Assembly: GCA_964569085.1 (NCBI GenBank)
Contig: CAZMTA010000015.1
Coordinates: 27,300 to 91,299, forward strand
Direction of reading: 5' to 3'
From: JAJCZZ01 sp964569085
GTDB lineage: Bacteria; Gemmatimonadota; Gemmatimonadetes; Longimicrobiales; Gaopeijiaceae
Length of the DNA stretch: 64,000 nt
Of this stretch, positions 8,151 through 16,105 are shown one piece after another. The notes under the pieces are model-generated. The model searched no databases, was not told the origin of the DNA, and saw only the letters and a list, made by a program, of their open reading frames with translations. The translations under genes and the position numbers were made by a program. How positions within the stretch are numbered: position 1 is the stretch's first letter; the number at the start of each line of letters is the position of its first letter.

Positions 8151-8729
8151 CTACGACTCCAGCGCCACCAGGAAGACCTGGTCCACCACGTGGACCACGC
8201 CGTTCGTGGCGTTCACGCTCCCGAGGATCCGGGCGCCGTTGACGTACGTCTCTCCGTCACGCTTCTCCACGTCTACGTAGTGCCCGCTGGCCTGGTAGAG
8301 CTGCTGGCCGTCGCGGAGCTGCTCCACCGTGAACTTCCCCGGCGAGGCGTGGGAGGAGATCACCTTGTACAGGAGGGGCTGGTTCTCGGCCTTCAGCAGG
8401 TCGTCCAGCGCGCCGTCCGGAAGGGCGTCGAAGGCGGCGTTCACCGGCGCGAAGACCGTGAGCGGTCCGGCGTTCACGAGGACGTTCTCCATCCCCGCGG
8501 CCTGGACGGCGGCCACCAGGGTGGTGTGGTCCTCGGAGCCCAGGGCGATGTTGAGGATGTTCGGCTCGGCGCTCGAGTCCTTGATGAACGCCTGGCCGCG
8601 GTTGGACGCCGAGCCCTCGGCGGCGGCCCGGGTCTGGGAGGCCTCGGGCGCGGCTTCGCCGGCGCAGGCGGCGGCCGCGGAGGCCAGGAGGAGGACGGTG
8701 AGGCGACGGATCGCCTGGGACGGGGACAT
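8151..8729 (-). CDS. fasciclin-domain (FAS1) lipoprotein
   Basis: A 192-residue secreted lipoprotein. With the ATG at 8729 the N-terminus is a lipoprotein signal (RLTVLLLASAAAAC, then AGE) with the acylated Cys at about residue 22. The rest is one FAS1/fasciclin domain: the H1 box PLTVFAPVNAAFDALP and the closing NGVVHVVDQVFL are both clear. FAS1 proteins mediate adhesion or matrix contacts at the cell surface. An in-frame start further upstream (8864) would bury the lipoprotein signal and was rejected. The gene is convergent with the small membrane protein gene and has no evident operon partner. Confidence 0.92.
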   Translation of the reverse strand: MSPSQAIRRLTVLLLASAAAACAGEAAPEASQTRAAAEGSASNRGQAFIKDSSAEPNILNIALGSEDHTTLVAAVQAAGMENVLVNAGPLTVFAPVNAAFDALPDGALDDLLKAENQPLLYKVISSHASPGKFTVEQLRDGQQLYQASGHYVDVEKRDGETYVNGARILGSVNATNGVVHVVDQVFLVALES

Positions 8730-8921
8730 GATGGCTCCTGTGGTCGGGGGACGTCGCACGGTCACGGCTCCAATCTGCGCCGTTAAATGCGATGTCGATG
8801 TCGGATTTTTGTGGCCTCCGCGTGTGGTTCGATGGCGAAGCCCGCGTAGGGGCCTGCCCGACACCAGGTCCGGATTCGGGGCCGCCGGGCCCGGGGGTGC
8901 CCGGGGCCCGGTTCTCCCGCC

Positions 8922-11384
8922 CTACTCGGCCCGGAGGGCCCGGCTCGGGTCCACCCGGGCGGCCCGGAGGGCGGGGAGCCACGACGCCAACGCGGCCACG
9001 GCGGTGAGGGCCGCCGCCACCGCCAGGTACGTCCACGGGTCCACCGCGCTGACCTCGTACAGGAGCGCGCCCATGACCCGGGAGAGGCCGGCGGCGGCCA
9101 CGAGTCCCACCCCAACCCCGACCAGGGCCAGCGCGAGGCCCTGCCGGAGCACCATCGCCTGCACCGAGCCCCCGGTGGCCCCCAGAGCCATCCGCACCCC
9201 GAACTCCCGGGTCCGCTGGCTGACGACGTAGGAGACGACCCCGTAGATCCCCACCAGCCCCAGGAGGAGCGCGATTCCGGAAGCGGCGCCCAGCATGGTC
9301 AGGGTGAAGGAGGTCCGGGCGGTGGCCTGGCGGAAGACGGCGCGGAGCGTCCGCGGGTTGGCCAGGGGGACATGAGGGGTGAGCGCCCTCAGCTCCCGTC
9401 GCAGCACCGGCACGAGGGTCAGGGGGTCGCCCTGGGTCCGGACCACCAGGTCCTGGGCCCGGGAGGCGAAGAGCTCGCCGCCGGCCTCGCCCAGGGAGGG
9501 GAACCAGACCGACTCCGTGGGGGGCTGCTCCAGCCCGTACTGCCGGACGTCGTCGACCACCCCCACGATGGTGTACCAGTCCTCGTCGGGGGCGCCCCGG
9601 CGCAGCCGGCGGCCCACGGCGCTGGCGTCGGGCCACCACCGGTCCGCGAACGCCCGGCTCACCAGCACGGCCCGCCCCTCCTCTCCGCCGTCGCCGGGCT
9701 GGAAGCTCCGCCCTTCCACCACCCTCATCCCCATGGCCTCCACGAAGCCCGGACTGGCGGTGGGCTGGCTGGCGAACACCGGCAGCTCGTCCTCCCCCCT
9801 GGGGTGGTCCTCCACCTCGATCCCGCCGAAGGGGGCGCCTCCCGATCCCATGGGAATGCCGCTGGAGAAGCCGACGGCCTCGACGCCGGGCCGCTGCTCC
9901 AGGACGCGCCGCAGGGTCCGGAAGAGCTCCTCGGCCGCCGCCTCGTCGGCGATCTCGGCCCGGGGCACGATGACGCGGGCGGTCAGGGCGCCCTCGGACT
10001 CGAAGCCCGGGTCGGCCGCGCGGATGGCCAGGAAGCTCCGGACCATGAGGCCGGAGCCGACCAGGAGCACCAGGGCCAGCGCCACCTGGGCCACCACCAG
10101 CCCGTGGCGCAGCCGGTGGCGGCCGGGCCCGCCCGTGCCGCCTCGGCCTCCCCCGCCCTCCTTGAGCCGCGCCGCCACGTCGGTCTCGTCGAAGCGGAGG
10201 AGGGGGAAGAGCCCGAAGACGAGGGCGCACCCCAGCGCCACCAGGCTGGTGAAGGCCAGCACCCGGGCGTCCATCCCCACCTCCGCCATCCGCGGGAGGT
10301 CCGCCGGGATGAGGCGGGCGGTGAGCCGGACCGCCCCGAAGGCCACCAGGAGGCCCAACGCCCCACCCGCCGCGGCCAGCGCGGCGCTCTCCCCCAGGAA
10401 GGTCCGGAGCACGTGGCCCCGCCCCGCCCCCACCGCCACCCGGAGGGCCAGCTCCCGCCGCCGCCCCTCGGCGCGCACGAGGAGCAGGTTGGCCACGTTG
10501 GCGCAGGCGATGAGGAGCACGAAGCCCACCGTGCCCAGGAGGATCCAGAGCGTCGTGCTCACGTCCCCGACCAGGGCGCTCTTCAGCGGCTCGATGCGCG
10601 CCTGCACGCTGGCCCGGTTCTGGAGGAAGTCCGCCTCGCCGTCGCCGGGGAACAGCTCCACCAGCCGGCCCAGCATGCTCGACGCCTCGGCCCGCACCGC
10701 CTCCAGGGAGCTTCCCTCGGCCACCCGCCCCACGCCCCCGGCGAAGAAGGAGGCCAGGGGCGCCTGGGCGGGATCGACCACCAGCGGCGTCCAGAAGCGG
10801 GCGTGCCGGTCCGGGAAGCCGAAGCCCGGGGGCATGACCCCCACGACCTCCCGGAGCGTGCCGCTCATGTCGACGGTGGTGCCCAGGACGGCGGGGTCGG
10901 CGCCGAAGCGGGTGCGCCAGAGGGCGTCGGAGAGGACCACCACGGGCGTGGCGCCGGGGAGGGCCTCGTCCCCCGTGAACGTCCGCCCCCGGGCGGCCGG
11001 GACGCCCAGCGTGGTGAACCAGTCCGGCGTGACCTGGAGGCCGTCCACCCGCTCGGGCTGGCCCTCCACCACCAGGGTGGCAGCGGTCTCCGCGTGGAGG
11101 CCCACCGACGCCAGGGTGGCGGACCGGTCCCGGTAGAGGAGGTACAGGCCAGGGGACACGGGCAGCTCGTCCTGGCCGTCCCGCCCGAGGTGCTCCAGGG
11201 AGACGAGCTCTTCGGCGTCGGGGAACGGGAGGGGACGGAGGAGCACCCCGTCCACCAGGGTGAAGACCGCGGTGTTGGCCCCGATCCCCAGGGCGAGGGT
11301 CGCCACCGCCACCCCGGTGAACGCGGGGGCGCGCCGCAGCCGGCGCAGGGCGTGCACGAGGTCCCTCCAGAGCCCGCTCATCAT
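8922..11384 (-). CDS. orphan MacB/FtsX-like ABC permease (ADOP-type)
   Basis: An 820-residue membrane protein with two FtsX/MacB permease units, each with a periplasmic MacB-PCD-like domain. The N-terminus (WRDLVHALRRLRRAPAFTGV, then LALGIGANTAVFTLVDGVLL) is characteristic of the acidobacterial duplicated orphan permease family. About eight hydrophobic helices are visible, including a trio near the middle and another at the C-terminus, ending VDPSRALRAE. The start at 11384 has a good ribosome site (AAGGAG). No ATPase gene lies nearby, as is usual for the family, so the partner ATPase must be elsewhere. Substrate unknown; MacB relatives use mechanotransmission to move peptides or lipoproteins. 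Confidence 0.9.
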   Translation of the reverse strand: MMSGLWRDLVHALRRLRRAPAFTGVAVATLALGIGANTAVFTLVDGVLLRPLPFPDAEELVSLEHLGRDGQDELPVSPGLYLLYRDRSATLASVGLHAETAATLVVEGQPERVDGLQVTPDWFTTLGVPAARGRTFTGDEALPGATPVVVLSDALWRTRFGADPAVLGTTVDMSGTLREVVGVMPPGFGFPDRHARFWTPLVVDPAQAPLASFFAGGVGRVAEGSSLEAVRAEASSMLGRLVELFPGDGEADFLQNRASVQARIEPLKSALVGDVSTTLWILLGTVGFVLLIACANVANLLLVRAEGRRRELALRVAVGAGRGHVLRTFLGESAALAAAGGALGLLVAFGAVRLTARLIPADLPRMAEVGMDARVLAFTSLVALGCALVFGLFPLLRFDETDVAARLKEGGGGRGGTGGPGRHRLRHGLVVAQVALALVLLVGSGLMVRSFLAIRAADPGFESEGALTARVIVPRAEIADEAAAEELFRTLRRVLEQRPGVEAVGFSSGIPMGSGGAPFGGIEVEDHPRGEDELPVFASQPTASPGFVEAMGMRVVEGRSFQPGDGGEEGRAVLVSRAFADRWWPDASAVGRRLRRGAPDEDWYTIVGVVDDVRQYGLEQPPTESVWFPSLGEAGGELFASRAQDLVVRTQGDPLTLVPVLRRELRALTPHVPLANPRTLRAVFRQATARTSFTLTMLGAASGIALLLGLVGIYGVVSYVVSQRTREFGVRMALGATGGSVQAMVLRQGLALALVGVGVGLVAAAGLSRVMGALLYEVSAVDPWTYLAVAAALTAVAALASWLPALRAARVDPSRALRAE

Positions 11385-11591
11385 CGTCGTCCTCTCCTTG
11401 CCTGGCCCGGGGCGCCCCCGCCCGGAGACGGGGGACCGGATCCGGCCGGGAGGCCGGGTCCACGTCCTTGGAGCGCCGGCCCCGGCGGAGGGTTGCCCCG
11501 GCCGCCCGCCGGGGCGTGGGGTCGCGTGGCGCCTAGCGTGCAGATATTCTCGGTCCGCAGCGTCGGATTCCACCCCCCCGCCCGGGTGCCC

Positions 11592-12839
11592 ATGAAGACC
11601 AGCCTCGTCCTGGATCACGAGCCCGTCGCCGACGGCGGCTACCTGGTGCACGCCCTCCTCCGGGTGGAGGGGCACCTCCCCGAGGACGCCCGGCGCCCCG
11701 CCCTCGACCTGGCCCTGGTCCTGGATGCCTCCGGCTCCATGGGACGCCGGAAGTTCGCCGCCGCCCGGGAGGCGGCGGCCTCCTTCATCGAGCGCCTCGA
11801 CGCCCAGGACCAGGTGGGCGTGGTGAGCTACGACGACGGGGTGCGGGTCGTGGCCCCCATGGCCGGTGCGCCCGCCCACGAAGGCCTGGCCGAGCTGATC
11901 CGGTCGCTGGAGGCCGGAGGCAACACGAACCTCTCCGACGGATGGCTGGAGGGGGTCGAGCTCCTGCGCCGGCACCGACGCGAAGCCGGCGTGCACCGGG
12001 TGCTGGTCCTCACCGACGGGCACGCCAACGTGGGGATCACCGACCCCGAGGAGCTGGCCGGCCTGGCCGCCGAGGTCGCCGCCGAGGGCGTGTCCACCTC
12101 CGCCATCGGCTTCGGGACCGCCTACGACCAGGACCTCCTGGGCGCGCTCGCCGACGCCGGGACCGGGGAGCTGTGGCACGTGGAGAAGGCGGAGCACCTC
12201 GGGGCGGTCCTGGACGCGGAGCTCGCCTCCATGGCCCGCCTCGTGGCCCGGAACCTCAAGCTGTACGTCCACCCGGACCGCCACGTGGACGCCGCCAAGG
12301 TGGTCCACGGCTACCCGCACGAGACCCGGGGCGACGTGCTCCGCGTGGACGTGGGCAGCCTGCGGGCCGGGACCCCCCTGAAGATCCTCCTCCGCTTCCT
12401 GGTGTCCCCGGACGTGGCCGGCGAGGCCCACGTGGCCACCCTCACCCTGGAGGCGCAGCTCCGGCGGGACGGCGAGGTGGAGGCCCACACCGTGGACCTC
12501 CCCATCACCTTCCACCCCCGGGCCGGAGGGAAGGTGGCCCCCGAGGTCCGACGGGAGCTCCTCCTGGTGGACGGCGCCCGGGCCCGCATGGAGCTCCTCG
12601 ACGCCGAGGACGCCGAGGCCCGCGCCCCGGTGCGGAGCTCCCTCGAGGAGCTGGTGGAGCGGGGCCGCGCCATGGGGGACGACCACCCCGAGATCGCCGA
12701 GGAGCTGACCGACCTGGAGGCGGCCACGGAGCTGGCCCGGGGAGAGGACATCAGCGAGGAGGACCGGCGCTACCTCCGGGCCTGCGCCCGGGCGCTCCGC
12801 CAGGGACGGACGGACAAGCTGGAGCGGTTCCGGCGCTGA
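11592..12839 (+). CDS. von Willebrand factor A domain protein
   Basis: A 415-residue protein. Residues about 35-215 form a vWA domain with the MIDAS motif DASGSM and the later Thr/Asp positions (TDGHANVG), so metal-dependent ligand binding is expected. The remainder is a beta-rich then helical region ending in a charged C-terminus (GRTDKLERFRR), resembling the batA/YfbK-type proteins that carry vWA plus an accessory domain. No signal peptide or membrane helix is obvious at the ATG chosen (11592), so the product is probably cytoplasmic. The gene diverges from the permease across about 207 bp. Partner and function unknown. Confidence 0.88.
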   Translation: MKTSLVLDHEPVADGGYLVHALLRVEGHLPEDARRPALDLALVLDASGSMGRRKFAAAREAAASFIERLDAQDQVGVVSYDDGVRVVAPMAGAPAHEGLAELIRSLEAGGNTNLSDGWLEGVELLRRHRREAGVHRVLVLTDGHANVGITDPEELAGLAAEVAAEGVSTSAIGFGTAYDQDLLGALADAGTGELWHVEKAEHLGAVLDAELASMARLVARNLKLYVHPDRHVDAAKVVHGYPHETRGDVLRVDVGSLRAGTPLKILLRFLVSPDVAGEAHVATLTLEAQLRRDGEVEAHTVDLPITFHPRAGGKVAPEVRRELLLVDGARARMELLDAEDAEARAPVRSSLEELVERGRAMGDDHPEIAEELTDLEAATELARGEDISEEDRRYLRACARALRQGRTDKLERFRR

Positions 12840-12935
12840 GCGCACCCCGGGGGGCCTCGCGTCGGCCGGGGATCCCTTCCTAGACTGTCCCCGGCTTCGC
12901 ACTTTCGGTTCCCCGAGTCCTGGAAGGAGAGACCC

Positions 12936-14132
12936 ATGGCCCTCCCGGCATCGCGTTCCGTCCGCCGCACCCGCGCCGCCCTCCGCCTCGCGGCGCCGCC
13001 GACCGCCTTCGTGGCGGTCCTCGCCCTGGCCTTCTCCGGGCCCCCGGCGCTGGCCGCGCAGGAAGGCCCCGTCCTGGAGGCCGGCTTCCGCCACGCCTGC
13101 CTCCTGGAGGCCGACGGCGCCCTGTCGTGCTGGGGCACGAACCGCTCCGGAGAGCTCGGGGACGGCACCGACACCCTCCGGGCCCGCCCGGTCTCCCCGT
13201 CCGCCGAGGCCACCTTCCGGACCGTGACCGCGGGGCAGCACCTGACCTGCGCCCTGGGCGACGACGGGCGGGCGTGGTGCTGGGGCCTCAACGTCTACGG
13301 ACAGGTGGGCGACGGCACGACGGCGAGCCGGAGCGTCCCCACCCGCGTCTCCTCGGACGAGGACTTCGACGACGTGTCCGCCGGGACCGACCACGCGTGC
13401 GCCGCTTCCGACGGCGAAGTCTGGTGCTGGGGCAACAACGGCATGGGGCAGCTCGGCGACGGCACCCGGGAGCGACGCGCCACGCCGGTGCGCGTGCCCG
13501 GGGTGGAGGACGTGGTCCAGGTGGCCGCCGGGGGCCAGCACACCTGCGCCCTGGACGACGACGGGGACGTGTGGTGCTGGGGCTCCAACACCGACGGCGA
13601 GCTGGGACGGGGGACGCGGCAGGGCGTCTTCCCCGACGCCGGCCCCGTGGAGACCGACGAGGAGCTCGAGGACCTGCGGGCCGGGCGGGGCCACACCTGC
13701 GGCCTCGACGACGACGGCCAGGCGTGGTGCTGGGGCCTGAACGTCCACGGGCAGCTCGGCGACGGCACCGACTCGGCCCGGGCGGTGCCCACCCCGGTGG
13801 CCGGGGACCACGAGCTCGTCGCCCTCTCCGCCGGCATGGCCCACACGTGCGGGCTCACCGAGGAGGGAGCGGCGCTCTGCTGGGGCTTCAACGCCGCGGG
13901 CCAGCTCGGCGACGGCACGCTGACCACCCGCCTCGAGCCGGTGCCCGTGGCCGGGGACCACGCCTTCCGGGCGCTCGCCGCCGGGGACTACCACACCTGC
14001 GGCCTGACCACCGGTGGAGAGGTCCTCTGCTGGGGGCTCCGCACCGAGGCCGGGCTGGGGGACACGGAGGGGGAGGCCCTCCGGCTGAGGCCCACCCCGT
14101 TCCCGACCTCCGGCGAGGGCGCCGGGGGCTGA
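12936..14132 (+). CDS. secreted RCC1-repeat seven-bladed beta-propeller
   Basis: A 398-residue exported protein with a signal peptide ending ALAAQ. It holds seven RCC1-type repeats, each carrying a phrase of the form CWGxNxxGQLGDGT. Every repeat also has a second Cys about ten residues before the CWG Cys (for example HTCALDDDGDVWCWG), giving seven Cys pairs that could be one disulphide per blade outside the cell. A Shine-Dalgarno (GGAAGGAG) precedes the ATG. RCC1 propellers are protein-interaction platforms; no catalytic domain is attached. Partner unknown. Confidence 0.92.
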   Translation: MALPASRSVRRTRAALRLAAPPTAFVAVLALAFSGPPALAAQEGPVLEAGFRHACLLEADGALSCWGTNRSGELGDGTDTLRARPVSPSAEATFRTVTAGQHLTCALGDDGRAWCWGLNVYGQVGDGTTASRSVPTRVSSDEDFDDVSAGTDHACAASDGEVWCWGNNGMGQLGDGTRERRATPVRVPGVEDVVQVAAGGQHTCALDDDGDVWCWGSNTDGELGRGTRQGVFPDAGPVETDEELEDLRAGRGHTCGLDDDGQAWCWGLNVHGQLGDGTDSARAVPTPVAGDHELVALSAGMAHTCGLTEEGAALCWGFNAAGQLGDGTLTTRLEPVPVAGDHAFRALAAGDYHTCGLTTGGEVLCWGLRTEAGLGDTEGEALRLRPTPFPTSGEGAGG

Positions 14133-14268
14133 CGGCGAGGGGGGGCCTCGCACGCCCGCGCGCGGGCGCGCGAAAAGCCAGTGGTGGCGCGGGTTCTCGA
14201 AAGTGGAACGATCCATGCTACTAGAAGGGGGTGACGACACCGACATCCCCTCCGCCGAGCACGGATCG

Positions 14269-14733
14269 ATGAAGAACTTTATCAGCACCCTGCCCACGAC
14301 GCTCCTGATCCTGGCGGCCCTCCTGGTGGTCAGCGCCGCGCCGCCCCCGAGCGGCACCGAGGCCGCCACCGGGTCCGCCGCCGCCGACGTGTCCACGGAG
14401 TCCGCCTCGAACCACCCCACCGTGGACTCCGGTGAGCTGCGCGACTTCGCCGAGACCTTCCTGGCCGTGGCGGCGGTCCGCCATCGCTTCCACCGGGAGC
14501 GCGCCACCCTCGAGGACGAGGCCGCCGTGGCCCGCCTGGAGCGCCGCGCCGAGGCCCGCCTCCGGGGCATCTTCGCCCAGAGCAGCATGTCGCTGGACCG
14601 CTACACCGAGATCGGCCGGATCCTCACCGAGGACGCCACGCAGCGCCGACGCTTCGAGGAGCTGGTCCTCGAGATGACCGGCGGCGCCCCCCGCTCCGGG
14701 GCCGACGTGCCGGCGGACATGGACGCGGCCTGA
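14269..14733 (+). CDS. DUF4168-like exported protein (copy 1)
   Basis: A 154-residue protein with an N-terminal hydrophobic stretch (LPTTLLILAALLVVSAA) acting as a signal peptide or anchor. Residues about 55-135 form an all-helical domain resembling DUF4168: FAETFLAVAAVR near the front and MSLDRYTEIGRILTEDATQRRRFEEL at the end. An in-frame ATG at 14203 would add 22 residues with no export character, so 14269 is preferred, though its ribosome site is weak. The next gene encodes a shorter relative of the same domain, so the pair looks like a tandem duplication. Function of the family is not established. Confidence 0.75.
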   Translation: MKNFISTLPTTLLILAALLVVSAAPPPSGTEAATGSAAADVSTESASNHPTVDSGELRDFAETFLAVAAVRHRFHRERATLEDEAAVARLERRAEARLRGIFAQSSMSLDRYTEIGRILTEDATQRRRFEELVLEMTGGAPRSGADVPADMDAA

Positions 14734-14747
14734 CCGCCCTTCCGGCC

Positions 14748-15182
14748 ATGAACATCCTTCCCACGACCGTCGCCGCCGTCGCCGCCGGGCTCGTCCTGCT
14801 GGGCGGCCTCGGCGCGCCAGCCGGGCTCTCCGCTCAGGAGCCCGGGGGGACGACGGTCCGGGAGGGGCCGCGCCTCGCCGGGGCCCCGCCCGTCCGGGAC
14901 GCCGAGATGGCGGCCTTCGCCGACGCCTGGCTGGCCATCGCCGAGCTGCGGCGGGAGCTCGAGCGGCGGCTCGAGGAGGTCGCCGATCCGGAGCGGTCCC
15001 GGGCGCTCCAGCGCGCCACCGCCGCGCGGATCCGCGGTGTCGTCACGGAAAGCCCGCTGACGCTGGAGCGCTACGGCCAGATCGGCCGGCTCGTGTACGT
15101 CGATCCCGGGCGCCGCGCCCAGCTCCGGTCCCTGCTCCGCTCCCGGGGCGGGGACATGCGCGCCGGCGCCCCCGGAGGCTGA
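14748..15182 (+). CDS. DUF4168-like exported protein (copy 2)
   Basis: A 144-residue protein starting 15 bases after the previous stop. It has a signal peptide ending GLSAQ, then a helical domain (FADAWLAIAELRREL, later LTLERYGQIGRLVYVDPGRRAQL) that matches copy 1 position by position. This is the DUF4168 pattern of an N-terminal helix followed by an S/T-L-x-RY-x-x-IGR motif. The short spacing implies one transcript. Expected to be periplasmic or surface-attached; molecular role unknown. Confidence 0.78.
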   Translation: MNILPTTVAAVAAGLVLLGGLGAPAGLSAQEPGGTTVREGPRLAGAPPVRDAEMAAFADAWLAIAELRRELERRLEEVADPERSRALQRATAARIRGVVTESPLTLERYGQIGRLVYVDPGRRAQLRSLLRSRGGDMRAGAPGG

Positions 15183-15455
15183 CGCCGGCCCCCTCCGTCA
15201 GCGTTTCCGGGAGGGGCCGTGTCTCTCGGTACGGCACGGTAGGGAGCGGAGCCGCCCGCAGGGTCGCTCCAGGGACCTTTCCCACCGGGTTCCGTTTAGG
15301 AACATCCGGTGACCGAAAGCCCCCCCACTTCCGGCACCGGACACGCCGAGGCCACTCCGGCGGTCCTGGACAGGACCGGGCGCACCCGAATCCTGTCGCC
15401 TCATCCCAACGCGTTCACGGCGGCACCAGTCCGCCCAGGAAGGACAGGTACGATC

Positions 15456-15878
15456 TTGATCTGGACTCGCTTCGACGTGCTCTCGGCTCTGGTTCTCCCC
15501 GTGGGCATCGGCCTCGCCGTCCAGGCGAGCCCCGCCCACTCGGCGCCCGCGGACGCCCCCACCCCCGTCGTCCAGGAAGCCCCCAGCTTCGCCACGGACA
15601 TCATGCCCATCTTCGAGCGGAGCTGCGTCTCCTGCCACGGCGGCTTCAACGAGGAAGCCGGCGAGGTGGTGACCGAGGAGATGCTGGACATGACCACCTA
15701 CGAGGGCCTCATGGGCGGGTCCCAGTGGGGCACCGTCATCGAGCCCGGTGACGCCGAGAACAGCATCCTCTACGACATGGTCCTGGAGGGCGACATGCCC
15801 GAAGAGGGCGATCCGCTCCCCCAGGAGGAGATCGACCTGATCGGCGCCTGGATCGACGCCGGGGCGGAGAACAACTAG
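15456..15878 (+). CDS. exported haem-binding domain protein (one CxxCH)
   Basis: A small exported protein of about 140 residues with one haem c motif, CVSCHGG, in the context FATDIMPIFERSCVSCH. This arrangement is typical of the single-haem cytochrome-like domain placed in Planctomycete/Gemmatimonadete surface proteins, followed by ENSILYDMVL and a C-terminal WIDAGAENN. Start choice is uncertain: the TTG at 15456 lies downstream of AGGAAGGACAGG and gives a good signal peptide (LVLPVGIGLAVQASPAHSAPA), while a GTG at 15309 would add 49 residues of non-signal sequence. A possible electron carrier in the periplasm; partners unknown. Confidence 0.8.
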   Translation: MIWTRFDVLSALVLPVGIGLAVQASPAHSAPADAPTPVVQEAPSFATDIMPIFERSCVSCHGGFNEEAGEVVTEEMLDMTTYEGLMGGSQWGTVIEPGDAENSILYDMVLEGDMPEEGDPLPQEEIDLIGAWIDAGAENN

Positions 15879-15940
15879 CCCGCCAGAGAACGGAGGAGGC
15901 CGCTCGCGGCCTCCTGGGCGGCGGATGTGACCAGCCGACC

Positions 15941-15974
15941 ACGGCCCTCCCGTCGAGAACGACGGGAGGGCCGT
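15941..15974 (+). terminator. strong GC hairpin, probable terminator
   Basis: A perfect 14-bp stem (15941-15954 with 15961-15974) around the loop GAGAAC lies 63 bases after the haem-protein gene and before the kinase gene. There is no T-run, but hairpins of this form recur at gene ends across the window. A weaker hairpin (GGAGGCCG-CTCG-CGGCCTCC) lies just upstream. Confidence 0.6.
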
Positions 15975-16105
15975 CGTGCGTTGCGGGGGGGCGGGAACGG
16001 CGGGTTCGGGCGATCGGCCTCGCTGGTCCCCCGACCACACGGGCGCTAGCATACCGGAGGGGTCCGTGCGGCCCCTCGGGGCACCGTCTCCCCCCACATC
16101 GACCC

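Noticed and set aside
14150..14170. Z-DNA-like or terminator palindrome GCCCGCGCGCGGGC
   Set aside because: It has no T-run and alternating GC is common in this genome; position before the DUF4168 gene gives no clear role.
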